Shown piece after piece: positions 1-7,694 of a DNA stretch of 61,544 nt. Within the stretch, counting starts at the first letter, position 1. Each line of letters opens with the position of its first letter. Location of the stretch: assembly GCA_030018455.1 (NCBI GenBank), contig JASEFU010000001.1, positions 1 to 61,544 of the forward strand. Reading direction: 5' to 3'. The notes beneath the pieces are model-generated. The model was not told the DNA's origin and did not search any database. It saw nothing but the letters and a program-made list of their open reading frames with translations. A program made the translations under genes and the position numbers. The stretch is from Dehalococcoidia bacterium. GTDB lineage: Bacteria > Chloroflexota > Dehalococcoidia > DSTF01 > JALHUB01.

Positions 1-12
1 ATGAATCGCATA

Positions 13-34
13 GTGACACCATTCTAGGTGTCAC
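13..34. promoter_or_regulatory. Perfect palindrome, candidate TetR operator
   Basis: Two 8-base arms, GTGACACC and GGTGTCAC, flank a 6-base spacer, forming a perfect inverted repeat about 125 bases before the TetR-type gene. A related half-site, TTGTCACT, lies at 73-80. Palindromes of this size next to a tetR gene are often the operator of that regulator. No T-tract follows, so it is not a terminator. That the neighbouring regulator binds here is inference. Confidence 0.45.
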
Positions 35-158
35 CAATGTTTCTGAACGAGCACAGCCCCTGCCGGGCCCAGTTGTCACTTTATTCGGTATCCGACGAAT
101 TACGCACCGGCCTGCGCCTAAAGTGAGGGGCCTTAGTAGACGATAAGAACAACAGGCG

Positions 159-680
159 GTGTATGGGATGAACGGGGCTGGCTTTTCAAAACGACAACAG
201 TCCCACGAGGGGCGATCGCGGCTCCTGTGGGCAGCGCTCCGCGTCTTCGAACGCGAAGGGTTCGAGGGCGCCACCGTCGATGCTATCTGCAGGGAGGCAG
301 GTTATTCGAAGGGAGGATTCTACTTCCACTTCTGCAGCAAAGACGCCCTTATCGATGAACTATTGAGGAGAACGCCCGCCGATCATCTCTTTGGAACCGG
401 ACGGCGCTCGCTGCTCACCCAACTGTGGGCGGAAACCCGGCGCGAACCCGTCCGCAAGTGGCTTGTGACGCATTACTCGCGGCGGCTCGCCCAGCTTCAA
501 AAGGGAATGAGAACACGGGGGTACCATGACGCGGACGCTCTGGCCCGCCTCCTACTGACGTTGGAGACCGGACTCCAGGTGCAGTGCCAGATGATGGCTT
601 CAGCCCCCGGAAGGAGACAGATACAGCGAGCGCTCAACGACTTGATACCGGAGAAGACAGCCGCAACCGCCGCAGCGTAA
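159..680 (+). CDS. TetR/AcrR-family transcriptional regulator
   Basis: A 173-residue one-domain repressor. Residues about 18-64 form the TetR-type helix-turn-helix: the helical stretch ending in FEGATVDAICREAGYSKGGF followed by YFHFCSKDALIDELL is the classic recognition-helix signature (GxxxxxYxHFxSKxxL). The rest should be the helical ligand-binding and dimer domain, which is divergent and shows no ligand. A second ATG nine bases downstream (168) is equally usable. The gene sits 61 bases before a peptide-type ABC transporter on the same strand and just after a perfect palindrome, so it may control itself and that transporter. Family assignment is secure; target and ligand are unknown. Confidence 0.88.
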   Translation: MYGMNGAGFSKRQQSHEGRSRLLWAALRVFEREGFEGATVDAICREAGYSKGGFYFHFCSKDALIDELLRRTPADHLFGTGRRSLLTQLWAETRREPVRKWLVTHYSRRLAQLQKGMRTRGYHDADALARLLLTLETGLQVQCQMMASAPGRRQIQRALNDLIPEKTAATAAA

Positions 681-741
681 GAGGCCGCGCGACGCCCTGC
701 GGCGCTTTTCGCAGCCCGGGAGACTCCGAAGGAGGAGTAAA

Positions 742-2439
742 GTGGTACAACGCAATCTTGTGAAACGATTATTGCCGGCGGTCCTGCTCGCGGTGGTCGC
801 CGTTCTCGCCTTTGCCTGCAGCAGCGACGAGACCGGCGCGCCGTCGACGCAACTGGCGCCCGTGCAGGAGCTCCGGCTCAATCTCGGCGGCGAACCGCAG
901 ACCATCGACCCCAATCTCGCCGACGACGCCCTGTCGGTCGGTGTCGTCCGTCAGCTTTACAGCGGCCTCCTCGGCTTTGACGAGAACCTCGAACTAACGC
1001 CGGTGCTGGCGAAGGAACTGCCGTCACAGGCCAACGGCGGCATCTCCGAGGACGGCCTGGTCTACACTTTCCGTCTGCGGGAAGACGCCGCCTGGAGCGA
1101 CGGCGAACCGCTGACCGCGGATGACGTCGTCTACAGCGTGAAGCGCCTGCTCGACCCCATGACAGGTTCGCCCTACGCGCCGATGTACTTCGATATCAAG
1201 GGCGCCGCCGAATACGCTATGGCCATGGGCAATCCCGCCGATCCGCAGCCGGTCGACGAAGCCACGCTGGCGCAACTTCGCGACGGTGTGGGCGTGGAGG
1301 CGGTCGATGAGCGCACGGTGCGGATAACGCTTGTCAGCCCCCGCTACACGTTCGCTTATCTGGCCGCTATCTGGCCCATCTACCCGCTGCGTGAGGACAT
1401 CGTCGAAAGCGGCGGCGACTGGACGGAGCCCGGAAGACACGTCAGCAGCGGCCCGTTCATGCTCGATGAATGGACCCACAACGACCACATCACGCTCGTC
1501 CCCAATCCCTACTGGTGCGGAGAAGAGCCCAAGCTGACGAAGATTGTGCTGCGGATGATGGCCGACCCCAACGCGGCTTACGCCGCATATCTGAACAACG
1601 AGCTCGACGTCGTGATCGTCCCGCCTCCCAACGTGAAGGCGGTCGAGGGCGACCCTGAGTTGAGCAAGCAAATTGCGCGCTGGGTCGACATGAGCACGTT
1701 CGCCTATGAGTTCAACGTGAATCAGCCGCCTTTCGATGACCCGCGCGTGCGCCAGGCGTTCGCCATGGCGGTCGACCGCGAAGCGTTCGTCGACAAGGTC
1801 CAGTTCGGCATCGGCGAGGTGGCCTACAGCCTCATTCCCCCGAACATGCCGGGCTATGACGAAGACCTCGGACAGCAGTGGCAGTACAACCCGGAGCGGG
1901 CGAAGGAGCTGCTGGCCGAGGCCGGCTATTCCGGCGAGAATTTCCCGGTAGTGACCATCCATGCGCCGGACGTAGGCGCCAACCGGCTGTGGGCGGAGTT
2001 CGCGCAGGGCCAGTTCGAGCAGAACCTGGGCATCGACGTGGAGCTGGAGCCCCTCGAACCTCACGCGTTTGCAGCCACAGTGATGCAGGGACAGTTCATG
2101 ATCATCCCTGTCGGCTGGGGCGCCGATTACCCGGAGCCGGACAGCATGCTCCCGCAGAACTTCGGCAGCATGGGCGGGAACAACCTCGCCGGGTACAGCA
2201 ACGCTGAATTCGACGCGCTGGTGCAGCAGGCCATGGCCGAGCCCGACCCGCAGAAGCGGCTTGCGCTCTGGAACGAGGCGCAGCGCATCCTCGTCGACGA
2301 CGCGGCCGCCGTATTCGTGAGCTACCACGAGCGCCTGCTGCTCGTGAAGCCGTATGTCAAGAACCTGGTCCTCTCGGGGATGGACGCCGCGCTGGACGGC
2401 GAGCTGTTCCTCACGAAGACATACATCGCCGAACACTAA
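742..2439 (+). CDS. ABC transporter substrate-binding lipoprotein, peptide type (SBP family 5)
   Basis: A 565-residue extracytoplasmic solute-binding protein of the OppA/DppA family. Residues 1-25 are a signal peptide with a lipobox-like end (LAFAC) whose Cys26 would be lipidated and anchor the protein to the membrane. The body has the family hallmarks: GGEPQTIDPNLADD near the N-terminus, SDGEPLTADDVVYSVKRLLD, and DPRVRQAFAMAVDRE. The substrate is probably a peptide or nickel-like cargo, but the family is broad. GTG start at 742 with GGAGG at 731-735. It is followed by a strong hairpin and then two permease genes, the usual way to make more binding protein than permease. Confidence 0.93.
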   Translation: MVQRNLVKRLLPAVLLAVVAVLAFACSSDETGAPSTQLAPVQELRLNLGGEPQTIDPNLADDALSVGVVRQLYSGLLGFDENLELTPVLAKELPSQANGGISEDGLVYTFRLREDAAWSDGEPLTADDVVYSVKRLLDPMTGSPYAPMYFDIKGAAEYAMAMGNPADPQPVDEATLAQLRDGVGVEAVDERTVRITLVSPRYTFAYLAAIWPIYPLREDIVESGGDWTEPGRHVSSGPFMLDEWTHNDHITLVPNPYWCGEEPKLTKIVLRMMADPNAAYAAYLNNELDVVIVPPPNVKAVEGDPELSKQIARWVDMSTFAYEFNVNQPPFDDPRVRQAFAMAVDREAFVDKVQFGIGEVAYSLIPPNMPGYDEDLGQQWQYNPERAKELLAEAGYSGENFPVVTIHAPDVGANRLWAEFAQGQFEQNLGIDVELEPLEPHAFAATVMQGQFMIIPVGWGADYPEPDSMLPQNFGSMGGNNLAGYSNAEFDALVQQAMAEPDPQKRLALWNEAQRILVDDAAAVFVSYHERLLLVKPYVKNLVLSGMDAALDGELFLTKTYIAEH

Positions 2440-2453
2440 CAGCAGTACCGATG

Positions 2454-2490
2454 GGCCGGCCCGGCGCGTTCGAAGTCGGGCCGGCCTTTT
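2454..2490 (+). terminator. Hairpin with T-tract between binding protein and permease genes
   Basis: A 10-bp perfect GC stem (GGCCGGCCCG at 2454-2463 with CGGGCCGGCC at 2477-2486), a 13-base loop and TTTT form an intrinsic-terminator-like structure 14 bases after the lipoprotein stop codon. Because same-strand permeases follow, it more likely acts as a partial terminator or message stabiliser. It also overlaps an upstream in-frame ATG at 2451, arguing that the permease really starts at 2508. Confidence 0.75.
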
Positions 2491-2507
2491 CTCAAAGACA
2501 CTTTCAA

Positions 2508-3425
2508 ATGGTCGGTTACGTTCTGCGGCGCATCCTCACCCTGGGGCCCGTCCTGCTGGCGGTTGCCCTGATTACATTCCTGCTGATGCACGCCGTCCCC
2601 GGCGGCCCGTGGGACACCGAGAAGCCGCTCGACCCGGTTACTGTTGCCGGCCTCAACCGCAAATATGGTCTCGACGAACCGCTCTGGCGGCAGTTCCTGC
2701 TCTTTCTCGCCAACGCGCTGCGCGGCGACCTCGGGGTGTCCTACATGAACCAGGGGCGGCCCGTAACTGAAATCCTTAGCGATGGCCTTTTGACCTCGGC
2801 AACACTGGGCGGGGCCTCGCTGGCCGTCGGCCTCACTTTGGGGCTTGCGCTCGGGCTGGCCGCTGCCCTGCGCAGGAACTCCGCCCTCGACCGCGCGACG
2901 TCGATCGCTTCCGCCTGCGCCGCCAGCACGCCAACGTTCGTTCTCGGCGCCTTCCTCGTCGCTCTCTTCTCGGTGCGGTTGCACTGGCTTCCCGCGAGCG
3001 GCTGGGGGAGCCTTCAGCAGATGGTTATGCCTGTAGCGGTCCTCGCCGCCCTGCCCGCAGCCTACATTGCCCGCGTGAGCCGCGCCGCCCTGCTGGAGGT
3101 ACTCGATGAGGAGTACATACGCACCGCCAGGTCGAAGGGTCTGCCCGAGCGGACCGTTCTACTGCGTCACACCGTCCGCAATGGCCTCGTCCCCGTCATC
3201 ACCGTCGTCGGGCCTGTCGCCGCCGCCCTTGTGACCGGCTCTTTCATCGTCGAGTCCTTCTTCTCGATACCGGGTACGGGGCGTCTCTTCGTTCAGGCCG
3301 TGTTTGCCCGCGACTACGGCCTGATCATGGGCGCCACCCTGTTCTACGCCTCCATCGTGGTAGTTGCGAACCTCATCGTCGACCTGCTGTGCGCGGCCGT
3401 CGACCCGCGGATCCGTTATGAGTAG
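2508..3425 (+). CDS. ABC transporter permease, DppB/OppB type
   Basis: A 305-residue inner-membrane permease with about six hydrophobic helices. The start MVGYVLRRILTLGPVLLAVA and the following LITFLLMHAVPGGPW are typical of DppB/OppB. The EAA loop that docks the ATPase is seen in EEYIRTARSKGLPERTVLLR, followed by HTVRNGLVPVITVVG. I chose ATG 2508 because the upstream ATG at 2451 lies inside the terminator hairpin and would add 19 non-family residues. It overlaps the next permease by 8 bases, so the two are translationally coupled and should form the heterodimeric channel. Confidence 0.93.
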   Translation: MVGYVLRRILTLGPVLLAVALITFLLMHAVPGGPWDTEKPLDPVTVAGLNRKYGLDEPLWRQFLLFLANALRGDLGVSYMNQGRPVTEILSDGLLTSATLGGASLAVGLTLGLALGLAAALRRNSALDRATSIASACAASTPTFVLGAFLVALFSVRLHWLPASGWGSLQQMVMPVAVLAALPAAYIARVSRAALLEVLDEEYIRTARSKGLPERTVLLRHTVRNGLVPVITVVGPVAAALVTGSFIVESFFSIPGTGRLFVQAVFARDYGLIMGATLFYASIVVVANLIVDLLCAAVDPRIRYE

Positions 3426-4320
3426 AAGGGACGTGGCTGGAAGCAGTCTGTTGTTAGGCGGGCAGGCCACGCCGTACCCTGAGGGCCGCGCAGAATCGGG
3501 GGTATGGCGGCGGCTTGGCCGCCAGAAGGGCGCCGTGCTGGGCGCCGCTGCAATCTGCCTGCTTGTCCTCATCGCCGTCATCGGACCCGCCATCACGCCC
3601 TATCACTACGCCCGCCAGAACTACGACGAGATCTACGTGTTGCCCGGCGCCGATCACTGGCTGGGCACCGATGGGCTCGGCCGCGACGTCCTCAGCCGGC
3701 TGGTGCAGGGGGCGCGCACGTCGCTTGCCGTGGGGATTACGTCTCAGCTTGTTGTGCTTTGCATCGGTCTCGCCGTAGGGACGCTCGCGGCGATGGGAGG
3801 GCGCGTTCTCGACGGCATTCTGATGCGCTTCACCGACGTCGTCTTTGCCTTTCCCGATCTGCTGTTCATCCTGCTGCTGCGGGCGGTCTTCGGAGGTGGC
3901 TTGTTCATGATCATCCTGGCGATAGCGCTCGTGCAGTGGGCGACGATTGCCCGTCTCGTCAGGGCACAACTGCTGTCGATGAAGGGGCGCGACTTCGCGC
4001 TGGCGGCAAAAGCCGTGGGCGCGGGCGATGCGAGGATTGTATTTCGCCATCTGCTGCCCAACAGCCTGGGGCCGGTCATCGTCGCGCTGACCTTTGGAGT
4101 GCCTCAGGCCATATTCGCTGAGGCGGCGCTGAGCTTCATTGGCATAGGCGTGGCGCCGCCGCTGCCCAGCTGGGGCTCGATGGTGCAGGACGGCTACCGC
4201 GCGATCTACGCTTACCCGCACCTCGTGCTATCGCCCGCCGCGGCGATAGCGGTGCTCATGCTCGCCTTCACTCTCCTCGGCGACGGCCTGCGCGACGCCC
4301 TCGACCCGCGGCGACGATGA
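3418..4320 (+). CDS. ABC transporter permease, DppC/OppC type
   Basis: A 300-residue partner permease. After a short cytoplasmic segment and the first helix (LGAAAICLLVLIAVIGPAIT), the DppC signature HWLGTDGLGRDVLSRLVQGA is complete. The EAA loop is GRDFALAAKAVGAGDARI followed by FRHLLPNSLGPVIVALTFG. The ATG at 3418 overlaps the end of the preceding gene. No ATPase gene follows: the next gene lies on the opposite strand. The channel must therefore use ATPases encoded elsewhere, or shared ones. Family assignment is secure; substrate is not known. Confidence 0.93.
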   Translation: MSRRDVAGSSLLLGGQATPYPEGRAESGVWRRLGRQKGAVLGAAAICLLVLIAVIGPAITPYHYARQNYDEIYVLPGADHWLGTDGLGRDVLSRLVQGARTSLAVGITSQLVVLCIGLAVGTLAAMGGRVLDGILMRFTDVVFAFPDLLFILLLRAVFGGGLFMIILAIALVQWATIARLVRAQLLSMKGRDFALAAKAVGAGDARIVFRHLLPNSLGPVIVALTFGVPQAIFAEAALSFIGIGVAPPLPSWGSMVQDGYRAIYAYPHLVLSPAAAIAVLMLAFTLLGDGLRDALDPRRR

Positions 4321-4464
4321 CGGTTCGCCATCACGCGAAGTGTTGAGGCGCTCGCGCACGCGGGGTACCCGTTCGTCCCTCGATTCAGGCTGGGCAAGCT
4401 GATGTGATGACAGCGGGCGAGACGTTCCGGTGGAAGTGAGGCTTCTTGAGAACGCGCGTGACGT

Positions 4465-5346
4465 CTAAGCGGGACGGCTGCTCCAGCGCTCGCGGCGGCG
4501 ATCGCGGTCCTCCTTGGCCATCTGGAGATCGCGTCGCGCCTCCGCCAGCAACTCTTCGGGCGACTGCGTTTCGCGGGCGGAGGCAAGGCCCGTGCAGACG
4601 CCTATCCAGAGGTTTACCATCTGGTCCTCCACGCTGACGGTCACCGCCTTGCGCGTGACGTAATGCTCCAGGCGGCGAACGTACTGGACGGCGTCCGGCT
4701 TGTCACACTCGAGCAGGATGAGAGCGAATTCATCGCCGCCCAGGCGGACGGCGATATCGGAGGCGCGCTTCGTCGACTCGATGATGGTGGCGACGTGCTT
4801 GAGGACAGCGTCTCCGCAGGCCTCGCCGTAGGCTTCGTTTACGGACGTGAGGTTGTTGACGTCGATGATCGCGAGGGAGACGGGGATGCCGTAGCGATGG
4901 ACCCGCTTGCATTCCTCGCGAAGACGGAGCCGGAAGTAATGCTCGTCGGGCAGGCCGGTGATGGAATCGCGCGCCGGTGGAGGCGCCGTCCGGATCAGTC
5001 CTTCAGCCACCCGGCGGGCCCTGTATATCGCCAGCAGGCTTGTGGCGACGACGGCGATCATTATGGTCGTCGTGCCGGCTGTCAGATGAGGAACGCCGTA
5101 CGTCTCGTCGACGATGGCGAAAAGCAGGCCGACGCTGATCATTCCCAGCATGACCAGCAGGTACCGTTTCAGCTCCCGCAGCTCCACCGGCTGCTTCGCG
5201 GTGAATGCCACCGGCGCCACCTTGCGCAGCACCGTTTCCCTGGTCTCCCGCCAATGACCGGCGGTTTCAGGCTGGGCTTCCGTCTGCTGGTGTTCAGCTC
5301 GCCCTGGTGTGTCTTCGCCTGACACAGCGAATTCGCCGTCGTCCAT
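4465..5346 (-). CDS. Membrane-anchored GGDEF diguanylate cyclase-like protein
   Basis: A 293-residue protein. About 60 polar residues are followed by two hydrophobic helices (around LLVMLGMISVGLLFAIVDET and TIMIAVVATSLLAIYRARR), then a cytoplasmic GGDEF domain. The active-site loop reads RLGGDEF (GGDEF at 203-207), intact, and the upstream metal-binding segment is SLAIIDVNNLTSVNEAYGEA. This predicts synthesis of cyclic di-GMP at the membrane; no sensor domain is recognisable. Start chosen at 5346 because AGGAGG lies just before it, whereas an upstream ATG (5391) has none. It converges on the permease gene and diverges from the Cys-rich protein gene. Confidence 0.9.
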   Translation of the reverse strand: MDDGEFAVSGEDTPGRAEHQQTEAQPETAGHWRETRETVLRKVAPVAFTAKQPVELRELKRYLLVMLGMISVGLLFAIVDETYGVPHLTAGTTTIMIAVVATSLLAIYRARRVAEGLIRTAPPPARDSITGLPDEHYFRLRLREECKRVHRYGIPVSLAIIDVNNLTSVNEAYGEACGDAVLKHVATIIESTKRASDIAVRLGGDEFALILLECDKPDAVQYVRRLEHYVTRKAVTVSVEDQMVNLWIGVCTGLASARETQSPEELLAEARRDLQMAKEDRDRRRERWSSRPA

Positions 5347-5444
5347 ACGGCTCCTCCTGTCGATTGAATTATCGGACACACGAGACCGCATGTTTATAAC
5401 CTCACACCGCTTTCACGCAGTCTCTCGCGCTCTTCCTCCCGCTG

Positions 5445-5472
5445 TTGACACTCATGCGGGCGATAGTATGAT
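5445..5472 (+). promoter_or_regulatory. Near-consensus housekeeping promoter
   Basis: TTGACA (5445-5450), a 16-base spacer and TATGAT (5467-5472) form an almost perfect sigma-70-type promoter. The predicted transcript start near 5479 leaves a leader of roughly 19 bases before the ATG at 5498, which has GAGG (5489-5492) in front. This promoter therefore also decides the start codon of the downstream gene: upstream in-frame ATGs at 5309 and 5468 would not be transcribed. Confidence 0.72.
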
Positions 5473-5497
5473 TGAAGATGAATGTTGCGAGGCCTTT

Positions 5498-6043
5498 ATG
5501 CAGATCGACTGGGGCAAAACGGTAAACGATATCCTCGATGATAAGGTGTCCTGCCCGCGTTGCGGACGCCTGGAGTCGACGGTCCACGTGGGCTACTCCC
5601 GCTCATCGGCGGCGGCCGAATATGCGCCACGATGTCAGACCTGCAGCCGCAAGGACGGGTGCGAGGCCCGAAAGCTGGTGGTGGTCTGCGAGGACTGCGC
5701 CCGGTACTTCCACATCCGGGCGAGCGCCGTCGACAAGGCGGGGATGATGGCCCTCCTCATGAACGACTGCCGCAAAGACCTTGAGGACTGCCTCGACTAC
5801 CTGGCGGACTACTGGCAGGAAGACCTCGAGATTCCACCGGAGGAGGCGGACGGCACGCTGGAGGGGCTGGCCCCTGACGTCTTCGAGGAAGAGAACGCCT
5901 GGCGCCGCCAACTGGAGGAGGAGTACCTCTCCTACCACCGCTGGTTCCGCGAGCGCGGTCTCCGCGTCCCCAACGCGCACTGGCGCTCCGAGTACGTCGA
6001 AGAAGTGATCGCCCTCGGCTACGCCACCCTGCTTGGCGACTAG
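5498..6043 (+). CDS. Cys-rich hypothetical protein with possible zinc-binding CxxC pairs
   Basis: A 181-residue cytoplasmic protein that I do not recognise. The N-terminal half carries paired cysteines: CPRCG near residue 21, a CQTC pair, a further Cys in the next few residues, and a CEDC pair, spaced as in a zinc ribbon or rubredoxin-like knuckle. The C-terminal half is strongly acidic and helical (EEADGTLEGLAPDVFEEENA), without a recognisable domain. Start ATG 5498 was chosen from the promoter and SD position. It has its own strong promoter and stands between a GGDEF gene and an acyl-CoA ligase gene, neither of which reveals its role. Confidence 0.78.
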   Translation: MQIDWGKTVNDILDDKVSCPRCGRLESTVHVGYSRSSAAAEYAPRCQTCSRKDGCEARKLVVVCEDCARYFHIRASAVDKAGMMALLMNDCRKDLEDCLDYLADYWQEDLEIPPEEADGTLEGLAPDVFEEENAWRRQLEEEYLSYHRWFRERGLRVPNAHWRSEYVEEVIALGYATLLGD

Positions 6044-6140
6044 CCCTTTTCCCCCACGCCAACCCTCGAATCGACATATTCGCCTTCTTCGGCGTATGAT
6101 GCCTAGGCGCGCGACGGGTATGCGGAAGAAAGGGCGTGAC

Positions 6141-7694
6141 ATGTCGATTACCAGTCCGTGGATGAGTCTTGAGCCGTATCCGAGGATGAATCTAGCGCAT
6201 TTCGTGGAGGACCAGGGCAGGCGTTTTGGTGACAAAGCGGCGGCGGTCTCGGCGGAGGGCAAAGAATACTCCTTCCGCCAGATTCATGAATGGTCGAGAC
6301 GGGTCGGCCGCTTCCTTCAGGAGAAGGGCGTTGGGAAAGGAGACCGCGTGGGTCTCTTTTCCACGAATTGCCCCGAATACTTTGTCGCCTTCTTCGGCAT
6401 TCTGCACGCCGGCGGGGTTGTGACGCCCCTTAACTCGATGTACCGGGAACGCGAGGTGCATCACCAGATGGCGGATTCAGGAGCTACCGCTCTTCTTGCG
6501 GGCAGAGCGATGCTGCCGGTGGCGCAGGCGGCCACAACGGAGCTGTCCGACCTGAAGGCCGTCTATTGCCTCGACGACGTCTGGGAGTGGGCGGCAAACA
6601 CGCCGGCCGAGCCTGCGCCGGTTGAGATCGATCCGGTGGAGGACCTCGCGGTCCTGCCGTACTCCAGCGGCACCACCGGACTCCCCAAGGGCGTCATGCT
6701 CACTCACTTCAACATCACCAGCAATCTCCGCCAGTCGCTCACGCTCGGATACACGACCTCCTACTCCGTCTCCGTCGATTTCCTCCCCTTCTATCACATA
6801 TACGGACTCACCGTCCTCATGAACTGCGGCCTCGTCGTAGGCCAGACGCAGGTAGTGATGCCGTCGTTCAGCCCTGAGCTGCTCATGTCGCTGATCGAGA
6901 AGCACAAGGTCACGGACATGTTCGTGGTGCCGCCGGCGTTGCTGATCATGCTTAACCACCCGAGCTTCGGCAAGTACGACACGTCCTCGCTGAAGTTCAT
7001 CTACGCCGGCGCGGCGCCTTTGCCTGCCGAGCTGGGCGAACAGGCGCGGCGCGCGTTCAAATGCGCGCTTGTGGAGGCGTACGGCCTGACGGAGACCAGC
7101 CCCGTCATCAACACGCCGCCGGTCCACATGATCGTCCCCGGCGCCGTCGGGCCGCCAGTATCGGACACCGAGGAGAAGATAGTCGACCTCGACACGGACG
7201 AGGAGCTGCCGACGGGCAAGGCGGGCGAGCTGCTGGTCAGGGGGCCGCAGATAATGAAGGGCTACTGGAACCAGCCGGAGGCGACGGCGGAGGCGCTGAC
7301 GGAGGACGGCTGGCTGCGCACCGGTGACATCGCTTACGCCGACGAGCTCGGGTACATCCGCATCGTCGACCGCAAGAAGGAGATGATCAAGTACAAGGGG
7401 TACCAGATCGCCCCCGCCGAGCTCGAATCGCTCCTCCTCGATCACCCTGCGGTCCTCGATGCCGCCGTCATCCCCAAGCGCCAAGCCGACGGGAGCGAGA
7501 CGCCGAAAGCCTTCGTCGTACTCCGGCCAGGTGCGACATGCACCCCGGAGGAGATTCGGGCCTTCATCGAGGAAAGGGTCGCCCCCTACAAGAAGATCCG
7601 GGACGTGGAGTTCCTGGACGTGATACCGAAAAGCCTCTCCGGGAAGATCCTGCGCCGGGAGCTCATCGAGCGGGAGCGGCAGGGAAGCGGCTAG
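6141..7694 (+). CDS. Long-chain fatty acid--CoA ligase (AMP-binding enzyme)
   Basis: A 517-residue member of the ANL superfamily, which activates a carboxylic acid to an acyl-adenylate and then to an acyl-CoA. The P-loop-like motif YSSGTTGLPKGVMLTH is complete, as are YGLTETSPV, the GWLRTGDIAY hinge aspartate region, and the C-terminal IKYKGYQIAPAELE and PKSLSGKILRREL motif with its catalytic lysine. Length and motif spacing fit FadD-type ligases; chain-length preference cannot be read. Start ATG 6141 follows AAAGGG. The final TAG shares a CTAG palindrome with the stop codon of the convergent hflX gene. Confidence 0.92.
   Translation: MSITSPWMSLEPYPRMNLAHFVEDQGRRFGDKAAAVSAEGKEYSFRQIHEWSRRVGRFLQEKGVGKGDRVGLFSTNCPEYFVAFFGILHAGGVVTPLNSMYREREVHHQMADSGATALLAGRAMLPVAQAATTELSDLKAVYCLDDVWEWAANTPAEPAPVEIDPVEDLAVLPYSSGTTGLPKGVMLTHFNITSNLRQSLTLGYTTSYSVSVDFLPFYHIYGLTVLMNCGLVVGQTQVVMPSFSPELLMSLIEKHKVTDMFVVPPALLIMLNHPSFGKYDTSSLKFIYAGAAPLPAELGEQARRAFKCALVEAYGLTETSPVINTPPVHMIVPGAVGPPVSDTEEKIVDLDTDEELPTGKAGELLVRGPQIMKGYWNQPEATAEALTEDGWLRTGDIAYADELGYIRIVDRKKEMIKYKGYQIAPAELESLLLDHPAVLDAAVIPKRQADGSETPKAFVVLRPGATCTPEEIRAFIEERVAPYKKIRDVEFLDVIPKSLSGKILRRELIERERQGSG

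Noticed and set aside
2451-2508. Upstream start codon for the DppB-type permease
   Set aside because: The ATG lies inside the stem of the intercistronic hairpin, has no SD and would add residues absent from the family.
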